From contig JAYMGJ010000385.1 in NCBI GenBank assembly GCA_037178675.1, positions 115,506-179,505 of the forward strand: 64,000 bases of DNA, written 5' to 3'. This stretch comes from Scleroderma bovista. Lineage: Eukaryota; Basidiomycota; Agaricomycetes; Boletales; Sclerodermataceae. The notes under the pieces are model-generated. The model searched no databases. It was not told the DNA's origin and worked only from the letters and a program-made list of their open reading frames with translations. Shown here piece after piece: positions 1 to 12,200 of the stretch. The position numbers were made by a program, and so were the translations under genes. Numbering within the stretch: the stretch's first letter is position 1; each line of letters starts with the position of its first letter.

Positions 1-2166
1 GCTGCGAGCAGGCACAGAAGGACGGATATGAGTGGTTGTGGGTGGACACTTGCTGTATCGACAAGCGAAGCAGCGCAGAGCTATCGGAGGCCATCAATTC
101 CATGTATCGGTGGTATGAAAACGCCAAGGTATGCTATGCGTACCTCCACGACGCCCCCGATCCATGGTTTCCCACTGCGAGTGACGATGAAAGGTATCCA
201 GACTTCCGTGGATGGCCGGAGTGGTTCTCGCGTGGGTGGACGCTGCAAGAGCTGATAGCCCCAAGCACCGTCCAGTTCTTCAACACGGACTGGCGGAGCA
301 TAGGTGACAAGAGGACACTTGCACCTACCTTACGAAGGATTACTGGAGTTCCGGATTACATATTGATAGATGGACTTCACGGAAACCGACCATGTGTTGC
401 TCAAATCATGTCGTGGGCGGCCAATCGAACGACGACGCGAGTCGAAGACAGAGCTTATTCGCTGATGGGTTTGCTGGACGTGAATATGCCGATGCTGTAT
501 GGAGAGGGGAAGAAGGCATTTCACCGCCTTCAGCTGGAGATCATCCGTGCATCGAACGACCAAAGCATCTTTGCGTGGGGTTGCTACGTGCACTTGCAGT
601 ATCCTTGCGGATGACTCGAGCGACTTCCGGCGTTGTGGTAGAATGGAGCTGATGGGTCACAACGAATTCATCGAATATTTCAGCAAGGACGTCCCAGAAG
701 AAGAGCTGGACTCAAGGATTGACTCGGCTCATTCCCGATCACAAATCGCGGCATCCAAATGTGGCTTCTCCTTCGTCCCTGTCGCGACTCTCCGACACTC
801 TTCGAAGCCCGGCTGCCATGCCGCGATGGTCCACATCCGCCAGTGGCCATCTATTTGGCTTTGTGGGAATCCGATTACTATAGATCTCCAGTGCCGGGCT
901 TTCCTGATGCTGGACTATTTCCTCCAGCGGGACCGAATCTACTGTTGCGTCAAGTATATCTCAGATACCAAGACCCGCCACATCGCAACGCCACATTCAA
1001 AATCGACGATAGCGCGCTCACTGAGAATGGCTTCATTTGCTGCCACACGTACCCAAAGAAATTCACAGGAAACACGCTCACGCTGACCAGCACCGATCCC
1101 CTTTGTGTCAAAGTCTATTCTGATAGTCTAACTGACCATCGCTTTGCAGTGGGCCTGGGACAATCTTTTGGCAAGGACTGGATACATGTCGTTTCTAATG
1201 AATCTAAGCCACTCGCCCACCTTTCATGGGAGGACTATGCCGAGCATAAATACATCGAAATGCTAGTCAGAACACCAGAACATGCACAAGATATGAATAA
1301 GGCACGCTCGGGGGCTGAACGCGCTGATCAGGTCTGCATTATGCAGGTCTGTCTCCCTCAAACAGCCAGGATCCTTCAGATTTCATCCGTCATGTGGAAG
1401 AGCTCAAGGATGTGTGGAGTCAAGTTAGAGGTATTCTACCATCCTGGTTTCAATGACGTATGGGGTGAATGGACAGCCTTCGATGTTAATGTGGGTAGTT
1501 TTTTTTGTACTTCTCATTGGCACTAATATTGCTATTTATTTAGGGGACAGATGATCCCGGCTGTGACTGGCGGGGTCTCATGATACCCGCCCGGCCAAGG
1601 AATTTGTACGATAACTATGAAATAGACGAGGTCCCCGGTAATTTCTGGGCCGCACCCGATGGTATCAAGGTGAGCAAACATGCCTTTCACACAATGTTCG
1701 AGCCTTACGAGAACAGCTGGGGGACTATGGTCACTTTACGGACTCCATGAAATTCTGCTTTGAAGAAAACCTCTTTTCTGACCTTGAGTCACTTTCTTTA
1801 AAGGTGGACATCACTCCAATGCAGCACGAAATATCTCCAGATGATCATGTATTGGCCAGGACTTGGCCGTCCTCCCACTCTCTCGATTTATACAAACCAC
1901 TGATACTGTCACTTCCAAGGAACGACGACCTCAAATCATTGTTGGCTTCGCTCTCTACTCGACTCACCAACAGATACCTCGTCACAGGGATCATACAATA
2001 TTCCAAAGACCATGGTTCAAGTACCATGGCATATTTGCACAGTGTTGCAAAACCATTTGTTTGGTACCGAAATGAAAGCACTGGTTCTATGTCGGAAGAG
2101 CGGTCAGGCGACGAGCGGCGAGGTGAGATGAAGGGCGACCACCGGAAAGTGAGAGTTGACAGATGA
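1..2166 (+). pseudogene. HET-domain protein, copy 1 (5' cut by window edge, two frameshifts)
   Basis: The window opens inside a heterokaryon-incompatibility (HET) domain gene; conserved blocks such as WVDTCCIDKRSSAELSEAIN and GWPEWFSRGWTLQELIAP are readable from base 3. Compared with the intact copy at 2973-5426, the frame breaks near 575-600 (about 2 nt lost, giving a TGA at 612) and again near 715-725 (about 4 nt lost), after which the first frame resumes to the end. The two 3' introns are kept, 1491-1543 and 1670-1716, both phase 0, and the last exon is 1717-2166. HET proteins of this basidiomycete type are thought to act in non-self recognition and cell death, but this copy should not make a full protein. 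Upstream sequence is outside the window. Confidence 0.85.
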
Positions 2167-2520
2167 GATGAAGTTGTGAAACCTCGTTTTCTTCGTGGGT
2201 CCTCTGGCCATCTGTTCGTCTATACTTACCATGTATTCTTATCACTTCTAAGCATTGCACCCTCTAATATGAAGCAAGGAATGCGCTGAGGAATCGACCT
2301 GCTTGTCAATGTGAGTCAAGGACATGGGTGCTGACCAGCACTCAACTATCGTTCCAATATCCCTATACCCACCTTGGAAATACGCACATATGCTCGCCTT
2401 AATGGTGATTCTGGTCGGCGGGATGAAGCTCAGGCAGATCTTCAGGCCGAGCACTGTTACCTTGAAGTTCTGCGAGGGCAGAAAGCGCCTTTCTGGCATA
2501 CTCGGAGCCTGAGCTGAATC
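2167..2520 (-). pseudogene. HET 3' flank plus dynamin-like C-terminal fragment
   Basis: The first 170 bases resemble the 3' flanks of the other two HET copies (GAAGCAAGGAA-type motif near 2270). On the minus strand from about 2500 to 2380 a short reading resembles the piece at 41225-41370: both share ARPEDLPELH followed by a SVCAFFQ-like or SICAYFQ block and then a GTGGG splice-donor-like site. The wording fits the C-terminal stalk/GED region of basidiomycete dynamin-like GTPases, but the match is short and from memory. No complete exon set is visible, so it is treated as a broken fragment. Confidence 0.4.
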
Positions 2521-2972
2521 ACATTTGTAACGATCGAGTGCTTAGTCTCCCTAAGCAGACCGAACTGAGGGAAGCAATCGCTACTTGTCACTGATTTCCG
2601 TAATCGTAATCAAACTTAACTTGACGCCTAAATGTCAATGATTGGGCGTTCAATTGCTTGTTGTGGCAAAGCTTTTCGGCGGCTAGAAACAGCACGTGTT
2701 ATCCTGTGGCTTTACCCACACCATTGATTGTCTTTACTGCGTCGAGGCGCCACCGTGAGTGTTGTTCCTGTGTTACCATCCTGCCGTCCTCACGCACATA
2801 AGACATTGACCAAAGAAAGTCAACGTTCGCCATTGTATCACCACAACTACAAGCCTACCGTTTCGATCCATCAATTGTGTCTGATCTTGGGTCATCTCTA
2901 ATTTGATTAGAGCAGGTATGGACACCATCCAAAGTTATCGATCGCATTGAGGCTGATACGCACTTGTACAGC
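2521..2972. promoter_or_regulatory. Upstream region of HET copy 2 with a likely 5'UTR intron
   Basis: There is no ORF of note. Immediately before the ATG at 2973 a GTATGG donor (about 2916) and a TTGTACAG acceptor (ending about 2971) frame a plausible 5'UTR intron of about 56 nt. No clear TATA box was found. Confidence 0.35.
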
Positions 2973-5426
2973 ATGCGCCTGATCAAAGTAGAAGCCTTTC
3001 TCGAGAGGGAGCGTTTGATTAAAGAGGGAAAGGCAGTGGACCGCCGCAAGAATGTCCTCGAGTTCGGCGATGATGAAGTAAAAGAGTATGCGATTCTATC
3101 CCATCGGTGGATGGAACAAGAGGAAGTGGACTATCGCGAGATGGTCAAGTTGGCAAAGATGGCCGTGGAAGAGAGAGACGAAATTCGCCGGCGTGATGGC
3201 TATCGAAAGATCCTTCAGAGCTGCGAGCAGGCTCAAAAGGACAGATATGAGTGGTTGTGGGTCGACACTTGCTGTATCGACAAGCGAAGCAGCGCAGAGC
3301 TATCTGAGGCCATCAATTCCATGTACCGGTGGTACGAAAACGCGCAAGTATGCTATGCGTACCTGCATGACGTCCCCGGTTCATCCTTTCCCACTGCGTG
3401 CGACTGGGAGAGGTATGCCAAGTTCAAAGGCTGGCCGGAGTGGTTCTCGCGTGGGTGGACGCTACAAGAGCTGATAGCCCCAAGCAACGTCCAGTTCTTC
3501 AACAAGGATTGGCAAAGCATAGGCGACAAAGGGACGCTCGCACCTACCTTACGAAAAATTACTGGTATTCCGGAGCGCATATTGACAGATGGACTTCGCG
3601 GAAACCGTCCGTGTGTTGCTCAAATCATGTCGTGGGCGGCCAATCGAACGACGACGCGAGTCGAAGACAGAGCTTATTCGCTGATGGGTCTGCTGGACGT
3701 GAATATGCCGATGCTGTATGGAGAGGGGAAGAAAGCATTTCACCGCCTTCAGCTGGAGATCATCCGCGCATCGAATGACCAAAGCATCTTTGCGTGGTTG
3801 TCAACAGTGAACCAGCCTGGCAGTATCCTCGCGGATGACTCGAGCTTCTTCAAGCATTGTGGTGGAATGGAGCTGATGGATCCCGACGAATTCATCGAAT
3901 ATTTCAGCAAGGACCTCCCAGAAGAAGAGCTGCACTCGATCGAGGATCGACTCGGTTCATTCCCAGTCACGAATCGCGGCATCCAAATGTGGCTGTTCCT
4001 CCGTCCCTATCGCGGCTCTCACACACACTTCGAAGCCCGGCTGCCATGCCGCTCTCATCCATCGGGTTCACCAGTGACCATCTTCTTGACTTTGTGGGAA
4101 TCCAATTACTATAGATGTCCGACGCTGTCCTTTATACAGTATTATCCAAAGGGACTACAATTGCATCAAGTCTATCTCAGATACCAAGACCCACCGCATC
4201 GCAACACCACATTCGAAGTCGATGATAGCGCGCTCACTGAGAATGGCTTCACTTGCTGCGAAATGTACCCAAAGGAATTCTCAGGAAACATGCTCACACT
4301 GACCCGCACCCATCCCCTTTGCGTCAAAGTCTATTTTGATAGTCAAGCTAGGCACCGCTTTTTAGCGGGCTTTGGACAATGTTTTGGCAAGGGCTGGATA
4401 AATGTCGGTTCTGTCGAGTCTGACATTATTCGGCCACCCCCATATAGGGAGTGGTATACTACTACCAAGGACGAATACTTTAAAATGCTGGACATCACGC
4501 CAGAGCATGCACAAGTCATGAACAAGGCGCGCTCTGGCTCTGAAGGCTATGGTCAGATTCATGTTATGCAGACCTGTCTCCCTCGAACAACCAGGGTCCT
4601 TCAGATTTCTTCCGTCATATGGAACAGCTCGGGGATGTGTGGAGTTAAGCTTGGGGTATTTGATGATCCCGGTTTCTGTGATGTATCAGGTGAATGGACA
4701 ACCTTCGATGTTGATGTGGGTAGATTTTTTGCATGTCTCATTGGCACTGATACCACTATTTATTTAGGGAACAGACGATCCCAGCTGTGACTGGCGGGGT
4801 CTCATGATAGTCGATCGGCAGACGAAGTGCGGTAGCTACAAAATAAACGGGGCACCTGGTAGTTTCTGGGCCACATCCGATGGTATTAAAGTGAGCACCC
4901 ATGCCTGTCACATGATCTTTGAGCCTTACGAGGACAGCTGGGGGACTATGGTCACTTTACCCGAGACTCCAATGAATTCTCTTGCAAAGGAAACCTCATC
5001 GCTGACCTCGAGTCGCTTTCTTTACACGTGGACATCACCCCAATCGAGCGTGAAATATCTTCCATGGATTATGTGGAGGCCTGGTATCGGACGGACCGCC
5101 GCGAATTCTGTTTATACAAACCATTGATGCTGTCCCTTCCAAGTAACGACGACCTCAAATCATTGTTGGCTTCGTTCTCTACTCGACTCACCAACAGATA
5201 CCTCGTCACAAGGGTCATACACTGTCCTCCTGATCCTGACGGGCCCGACTCAGACATCACAACACCTTTGTACAGTGTTGCAAAGCCATTTTTTTGGCAC
5301 CGAAATGAAGGCGCTAGTTCTGTAGCAGAAGAGTGGTCAAGCGACGAGTCAGGAGCTGAGATGGAGTATGACCAAAGTGACGAGCCAGGAGATGAAACGG
5401 AGGATGACCAAAGCGACGAGGGTTAA
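2973..5426 (+). CDS. HET-domain protein, copy 2 (intact)
   Basis: Three exons: 2973-4715, 4768-4890 and 4938-5426, with phase-0 GT-AG introns of 52 and 47 nt, giving about 784 aa. The N-terminus MRLIKVEAFL is the usual start of the family, followed by YAILSHRW and the WLWVDTCCIDKRSS, GWPEWFSRGWTLQELIAP and RVEDRAYSLMGLLDVNMPML blocks of the HET domain within the first 300 residues. The C-terminal 480 residues are a divergent region ending in an acidic repeat (DQSDEP type). The ATG at 2973 is preferred over an in-frame TTG nine bases earlier. HET proteins are inferred to work in incompatibility or immunity signalling; no partner domain such as NACHT is fused here. It is the only intact member of the three local copies. 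Confidence 0.9.
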
Positions 5427-6160
5427 TGATGTAAATGCTGAGATGAAGTTGGAAGCGTCGTTTTCTTCGTCAGTTGTTCCCTGGGAGCACAGTCTGCTCG
5501 TCCATCTTTACTATGAATTCTTTCGTGCGTCATTTCCAAGTATTGCACCTTCTCGAGTGAAGCAAGGAACACAATGACCACAGACGTGAACGAGGGCACC
5601 ATTATGTAAATAGCGAGGGATGCAATCAGAACCAATACAGAGCACAGCTGTGAGTGGATTTGAAAGGGTGTGGAAGGCCAAGAGTCGCAGGAGTGCGAAG
5701 GCCGAAATGCCGAAGAAAGAGAAAGGTGCCACAAAGGCCTCCTTGTCACGTCGGCTTTTCACTCGGGTCTGATGCCGCAATCCCCGCTTGAAGAGTTCCA
5801 TGTATGTGGTCCATCAGACTCCCTAAGAGACTCATAGTTGTACCATTCCTGGGCAGACCAATATTTGATCCTCTCGAGTCAGCCTGACAGAACAATTTCA
5901 CATCCTCGACCCGGAACCAACACAGTCGCCCGCCCTGCAGGTCTCCGGAGTCCCAGTATGCACAATTCATCGGGAATGTGCGATCGAGGTTCGCTATACG
6001 GATACCGAAGGAACGACTGTCATCTAAGGACAATGACGGTGATCACCTGATTGTCTAGTTACTGAGCCTTGCTGAGTGCCGAGCGCCGAGCCTCGGCCTC
6101 TCAGGATGTCGCTTGGTTGGCTGGATGAATGCAAACAACACCACTCGAGACGGTGGACGT
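5427..6160. repeat. Duplicated HET 3' flank and cyclin C 3' flank
   Basis: Bases 5427-5620 match, in reverse orientation, 45650-45840 beside HET copy 3. Bases about 5930-6140 match, in reverse orientation, about 42110-42330 downstream of the cyclin C pseudogene; shared words include GGGAATGTGCGATCGAG and CACCTGATTGTCTA. No intact gene is seen. The pieces mark a segmental duplication whose two ends lie on both sides of the gene-dense core. Confidence 0.65.
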
Positions 6161-7019
6161 GGATGTGCACAGGAGACTCATGGCCACAGCGGATGCTGGC
6201 CGTTCAACGGACAGGAGGCTTATAATAGTTCGAGGAATCCAACAACACCCCAAAATTCAGGCGATATATGCCTAAAACGAATGAACGAAAGATCAGTCAC
6301 TGCGGAAGCAAGGCTTCGAACATGAGGGCACCTCATGACATACCTTCTGTAATGGAAAATACCAACTTTTCCGTTCAAAGTTGCAACACGGCAGTAGTAA
6401 AACGAATTGAAACGCTTGCCTGATGTCATCTCGATGTGAAGTTGTGAAAGCGTGTGTAAACCAGTGTATGTATGGGCAGGCTCCTCACGAGCATTCTGTA
6501 AAACTTGAATATGCATGGAACCGCCGTGCAGGCGATCGAGTACAAAACATGAACTTCATACAATCAGCGAAGTCTTCTATAGTGTCCATGCTTCCACGCT
6601 GGCTGGCTGGGACCCTGGGAGGAAACGAACACTAGGAGTATGTAGATGACGTGACTCAACTCGAACGTAGAATATGCGGGATGTTGGAAGTCAGTCCTTT
6701 TGGCCTTGGCACAAAAACAAAAAACACGGCGTGAATTGTTGTGCCCAATAACTGTTAGGAACTATCACCCTTAAAAACTATTGGTGTTCTTACATTGATC
6801 CAAGACAATTCGGACTGGTCTGACTCCGAATTGCCATGCCGCCCGTAGATACTCTGAGACACCCATCACTCTTCTATCACAACAACTTTCATAGAGTGCA
6901 CTTCGGTTATACATCAACGGAGCAGCTTGTACGATTACCGACAGGAGTCAGGACAGCCTCGAACCTATGTCCACTAGGTTCCACCACCGCAGTGCTCAAT
7001 CACACTGGCCCTGTTCACT
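6161..7019. other. Intergenic, no gene recognised
   Basis: Only short ORFs without family resemblance are present. Nothing RNA-like was identified. Confidence 0.5.
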
Positions 7020-7495
7020 TCACAAGCCAAGGTTGATATTACTGCAACCAATGTTGATGAGACCGTTCTGTGTATAAATAGAACGATCAGGCAAGTGCCT
7101 CCCAGCTCTGTTGCATATTACTTACGAACTGAGTGTTCTGGCAGCAGACTGTTTGCTGGGCGCAGTTGGCACCGGTGCCAAGGCCTAAGCCTGTGATAGG
7201 AGAGCAGTTGAGGGCCAACAGAGGGCCAACGAGGGGAATAGAGGCGACGACGCCCAAGAGGCCCTGGAGCAGATTGAGGTTGCTTTGGGTAGCCTATGAA
7301 TGAAAAGTGCGTCGGCTCGGTCATCTCGGGAACGAGCAAAGCGCGATAACTTACATCAAAGGTCGATGTACAGCATTGCAGGGTGCCATTGCTGCAGCTG
7401 CTACCATCGCGTGCTACGATGGGCTCTGGTGCAGCAGCGACAACAGAGGAGAGGGCAAGAACTGGCAAGAGGAGGGCAGATGCACGAATGAACAT
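7020..7495 (-). CDS. Class I hydrophobin
   Basis: Exons on the minus strand: 7495-7355, 7293-7126 and 7067-7020 (introns of 61 and 58 nt, phase 0), 118 aa. Residues 1-21 form a signal peptide rich in Leu, Val and Ala. The mature part has all eight cysteines in the hydrophobin order: CSNGTLQCC, then NCSP, then NCAQQTVCC, then one last Cys in NIGCSN. The long Cys3-Cys4 loop and the spacing indicate class I. Hydrophobins are secreted amphipathic proteins that coat aerial hyphae and fruiting-body surfaces. The last exon is only 48 nt, so a one-exon reading misses the eighth cysteine. The ATG at 7495 is the only start that gives the signal peptide. Confidence 0.95.
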
Positions 7496-7578
7496 TTTAA
7501 CTGAGCTGTGGGGATCGGAATACTAGCTGGCTGAGACTGGGACTCTTTGCTGGGGAGCATTGGTGTGATCAGTAGGGA

Positions 7579-7585
7579 TTTTATA
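7579..7585 (-). promoter_or_regulatory. TATA box of the hydrophobin gene
   Basis: TATAAAA on the minus strand lies about 85 bases upstream of the ATG at 7495, a normal distance for a strongly expressed secreted protein. Confidence 0.6.
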
Positions 7586-7599
7586 CCTCTCGGGCGATG

Positions 7600-9727
7600 G
7601 TGAGTGCATGTTTGCTTGGGTATTGTTTCAGGTAACATGACGAAATATCGAGTTTCCTGTGCGGTGAGGTATGCTTCCTTTGTGCCAATTCCGTTGCTAA
7701 CAGGAACATTGCTAAGGGCAGTCCGGTCAGGTACATTCATTCCCGTAATTTTTACTTCTTCCGTGATCATTCCAATTTCTCGAGATCTTTGAGGATCGTG
7801 GCAAGAAGAATATTTGACTCAAGTCGTTCACCATGAGTCCTCTCTTGGACTCTGAGGGGACTCCATCCTTAATGGAAGACAGGACGAGTCGGTTGACACT
7901 ATCCAGCACGATAAATAGTCAAGGTCAGCACAGTAGGTCACACATTGCGGCATGCTAATTTACTTCCGCTTCCTGTCAACAATAATAAAGAAACGATCTA
8001 CACGGACAGGCATTGCTCAAATTTGCTCTTGAGAACGCCAATCTCCGTGAATGCCAAACCAAGGTTCCCATCAAGTGATTTGCGCTGATAATGCGCATGG
8101 TTAGGCTTGGCACCCTTACGTGCGGGCTTGAAATGCATGTGCTTCAAGGGAGACATTTACCACCGTAGGATGATCTGATAGATTCTTTCATCTCGGACTA
8201 TCTTTCAATTTTATCTCTGGATGACCATTCGCATTCGCCTGCAAACTGGGTAGTTACGTGCCTATGCCCCAACGTACGCACTGTGTTTGCCGCGATTCCT
8301 TTTCTTTCAGTGGCGAATGGACCTGATTACACAAGGGCGAAAATACATAGCACACTAATCCCGCAGCTGTACTGAGGAACCAGGGACCAATTCACTTGCG
8401 GGTATTATCGGCCACTGGCATATGGAGTTAACGGTGAGTGTACTGTACACATGCCAGATCAATCCTATGAACGCGGTTGGGTTGGAGTGCCGAGGTTATC
8501 AGAGGTTCTTAGTACTGTTTGCTATTACAATTATCACAGCTCTCTCAAGAATCTCACAGGCCTCAACGTCACTATCCAGCACAAGAAGGAGGGTTCAGGA
8601 CCATATCCTCGGTTCAGAAAGATTACCCTCTAATTCGCTTTTGAGTATGGACCAGGTGCTAGTATGCTCCAGTCGGCTCCCCCTTGTTAAGCAAGCACGG
8701 ATAAGCAAAATCAGGATTTCCCGATGACTACAAAGCCTGGCAGCCTTTATACCAGTCGAGACGAACTTTCTTCTATGCAAAATGCTCTCCACAGACGCGC
8801 ATCACGGAGTTCATCGGTGAGAACGACGATCTGCGCTCAATAATTTGAAGGTTGCTACCAATCAGAGGGAAACCATACATTGTGGGTCGTATACCAAGTT
8901 CCATCCCCAGAATTTGTTGGCGCTTATCAGACTGATTGTAAAGGCACGATTGGGGAAAGTGCTGGTGGTGCCGAACCCTAAGCAACGCAAGCTAGATGGG
9001 ACAGAAATTCACGGAGCTGCCGTCCAGGTTGGGAGCTATGCACCTGCACTCACCTGGGTTACCAAGGGGTGTCTTTTGTCCTTAATCCGCTTTCATATGC
9101 GTCACTGCCCTCATCAACGACAAAAGCGACGACCATCCAGGATTAGTTTTTACTCTCAGCTCAAACTCGAGAGCATTCACACTCGGGGAGGCAAGAAATC
9201 GTGGCCCTAGCGAACGAAATAACATCTGTGGATACATTCCATGTAGTATACCAAACGTTACGAACATACACATTCTTAGCCATAGACCTCAAGAAAGATA
9301 CACCAGATAGTCGCGTCCACCATCTTTGTGCGTATGACGCAAATCCTTCCTACGACGTTGGGTCCGTGTTCAGTGCCATGAGAGGCGAAGCCTCACATTA
9401 ACCCACCGAGCCTTTAGATGTGTCAGTAGCTGGGAATATGTCACAAGCAAACGATTAATGTAAGACAAAGACAAACAAGAGAAGGCTTTGCCTCTGACGA
9501 GTTGTTGGATTTGCAATGAGGTGGGGGCCACAAACAGAACGTAACAGTCTTCCATACTCACGTGAAACGTCAGACTCATATTGTTCAGAGCGAATGCTGC
9601 TTCCAGGGCAGCTCATTCAAGGATATCATTAGGAGGCACGGAGCAAGTACTAAAAGATGTGTATCATTATTGCAAGAGATTTGATCTCGAAAAAATTGTC
9701 CAAATTGCTACATGTATGTTAAGGCCC
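7600..9727. other. Intergenic stretch of about 2.1 kb
   Basis: Six-frame reading gives only short, unrelated ORFs with no recognisable domain. No transposon ends, tRNA or repeat array was seen. Confidence 0.5.
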
Positions 9728-10726
9728 ATCAGCAAATGTGTCATTTTGCTTTTCATACTTTTCAAGCTTTTCATTACTTTTCAGTCTTTTTTAGAATACT
9801 CAAAAGCAAAGAAAGCAAAGAAAGTATCAAAAGGCTGAAAAGTAATAAAAGTAATAAAAGTACAGATTTCAGGTCCAGTGTTCTAGTTACAAATGTCGAA
9901 AGTTCCGCAATAGCACTACCTTGACATTGCTGCCATCATCTCAGTGTGACATCCATCATTGTCCACACCTCGTCCGTTGTGCTTCTGTGGAACGGCTATG
10001 CACGCCACCTCAGGATCATCATTGTGACTGTTGACAGTTGCACCCACCACTTCGTCGCTGCCACCACTGCATGCCGTGACTCCGTCCATCACTCCTCGTC
10101 CTCATTGTCGTAGTGATGATGGCGATGGACAGTTGTCAACCATGAAGTGGTGGTTGGTAGTACTGGTGCTCGTTATTGTCATCGTCATAGTAGATAGCTG
10201 AGGTGGTGGAGGTGGCGTGGTCGTGGTGGTCACTCAGTGGCCTTCGACACTTAGCAAATTTTTGATGGAGTAGCTTATGTCAGCGATGTTCAACTGTATC
10301 GTACGTTTTTCGTCTTTTTTTTTCTCCACTCTGCCCCCAACATTGTCGGTGAATTGACTCATCTTCGAACGGCTGCAAAACCATACCCAGGCTACTAATT
10401 CGTGTCTATGCCAGCTTCCGCAATTACTAGAGCCCAGTCATCTTCTCGTGCTACTCTCAAATTGTCAGTTCCATGCAGAAAGATTCAGACGCCTCGCTTC
10501 ACACTGGAAACCAACTCACACCACCCCTGGCTCCCCGTCTGTTGGTACAACCGGCTATAGCATGTCGAAGGAGTCAAAGAACCACCTTCTGCACTCCTTA
10601 ATTCCGTCGGTGGCCTTTCGAAAGAGACCTACACGTCCATGTAGGGCTGGTTCGCCTGGATTTGGCAGTGGGTAAAATATTCTGGTCAGCAGGCGAGTCA
10701 GCCTTAACGTTTCTGTACCTCCTGCA

Positions 10727-11110
10727 GATCCTTCACCGATACCTGGCGAGACATCCACGAACGAGTTTGGTGTTTTAGAAAATGGTGATGCTCAAGTTTC
10801 AACGTGGGAAAGTTGTGTCAGATACGCACTTGTCAAGCCGTCAGTCCCTGCGTACATCGTCCATCTCCAGAGTACCTCGACAGGTTCAATTTCATTCACT
10901 TCATTGTGAAAGGCCTCTACTGACAGTTCTGTGGTGTCCTCAGTCTCTGTCGTAGCTCAATCCGAACTTGTGGTTTTTTTGGCCAGGTATTGAACTGCCG
11001 TGCTCACCAGACTGGCAAATCTTTTGCGATCAAAATTATCTGCAACAAGTCGGGGAAGAAGACCTGGAACCAAGACTCGCTCAAGTCCTTCGATGCTCAG
11101 ATGACATGGC
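10727..11110 (+). pseudogene. Captured kinase-like gene fragment inside the TIR element
   Basis: After a CTGCAG acceptor near 10726 an open stretch of about 60 codons runs to a TGA near 10908. After a second acceptor (TTGGCCAG ending 10986) follows a block reading CRAHQTGKSFAIKIICNKSG, which looks like the beta2-beta3 region of a protein kinase N-lobe with its AIK lysine. No catalytic loop, DFG or APE follows. Intron-like junctions suggest a genomic fragment rather than a cDNA copy. Assignment is from motif resemblance only. Confidence 0.35.
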
Positions 11111-11135
11111 AATGTCCGTTTTGCGGCAACCTGAC

Positions 11136-11540
11136 CCCTTCTACAGCCACGAGCCCATATCACACCTATGTGCCAAATTCGTCACTCACATTCGCCTGCC
11201 CAGAGTTACAGTCGTCCTCTTCTGGCTTGACAGTGAAGCTGCCCTATTTTATTGTGTACGCCCTCCATCGGACGAAACTACCCCTCGATCACTTTTGTGG
11301 CCCTCGTCCTTCAATGATTCAAGGCGCATTTTCCCACCGCACGGACCTCTTCTACGGCCACGAGTCCATATTGCACCTATGCACCAAATTCGTCAGTCAC
11401 CTATTCGCCTGCCTGGAGTTGTAGCCATCCTCTTCTGGCTTGACGGTGAAGTTGCCCTATTTTATCGCGTACACCCTCCATCTGACAAAACTACACCCCT
11501 TGGTCACTTTTGCGGCCCTCGTCGTTCTTCAACATGATCA
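11136..11540 (+). repeat. Two-copy direct tandem duplication of about 200 bp
   Basis: Unit 1 (about 11136-11315) and unit 2 (about 11345-11540) share long words such as CTTCTGGCTTGACGGTGAAG (one-base variants) and CACTTTTGTGGCCCTCGTC. One frame is open through both copies and gives the peptide pair VLFWLDSEAALFY / ILFWLDGEVALFY, so the unit length kept the frame. Confidence 0.75.
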
Positions 11541-11639
11541 CCATGCCAAATGGCGTTACTGCAATGCCCGTCTACGATGGGATGTGGGTGTAGCAGACGG
11601 GTTCAAGCGCACGCGATGACAACATGCACCACACAATAG

Positions 11640-12200
11640 TGACAACAATGAGTAGCCATGACGGCATGGTGACAACGGCGACGACAATGGGACGTGCATG
11701 GCCACTGCTGCGACGGCATGACAATGACGAGGGGATGTACATGGCCACTGCCACGACAGCACAACGCCGACGACAACAGCGACAGCAGCGACCGCGACAA
11801 CCACAACCACAACGATGTTGATGGGACAAGTATGCCACTGCCACGATGCCACGACAACGATGACGAGAGGACGTGCGTGGCCACTGCCATGATGGCACGA
11901 TGATGGTGGCGACGAGGGGATGTGCATGGCCACTGCCGCGATAGCATGATGGCGGCGACGATGGAACGTACATGGCCGCTGCCACCACAGCACAGCGCCG
12001 ACGACGACAGCGATAACAGTGGCAGCGGCGACGACCACGACCACGGACGTACGTGGCCACTACCACAGCACGACGCCGACGACAGCAGTGGTAGCCAGCA
12101 GTGGTGGCGACGATGGCAACGACAATGACAGCAGCAGAGCCGATAACGACAGCAGCAGCAGCGAGGTGGCGCAGTAGCCAGTGCCACGTCAGCACGACCA
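11640..12200. repeat. GAC/CCA-rich degenerate minisatellite
   Basis: The tract consists of imperfect repeats around GTGCATGGCCACTGC, seen near 11692, 11730, 11872, 11920 and 11970, separated by GACGACAACAGCGACAG-type trinucleotide runs. Long ORFs exist in several frames on the minus strand, but they are low-complexity by-products of the stop-poor composition, not genes. Confidence 0.75.

Noticed and set aside
2964..2972. TTG at 2964 as the start of HET copy 2
   Set aside because: The ATG at 2973 gives the family-typical MRLI start, and the preceding bases form a splice acceptor.
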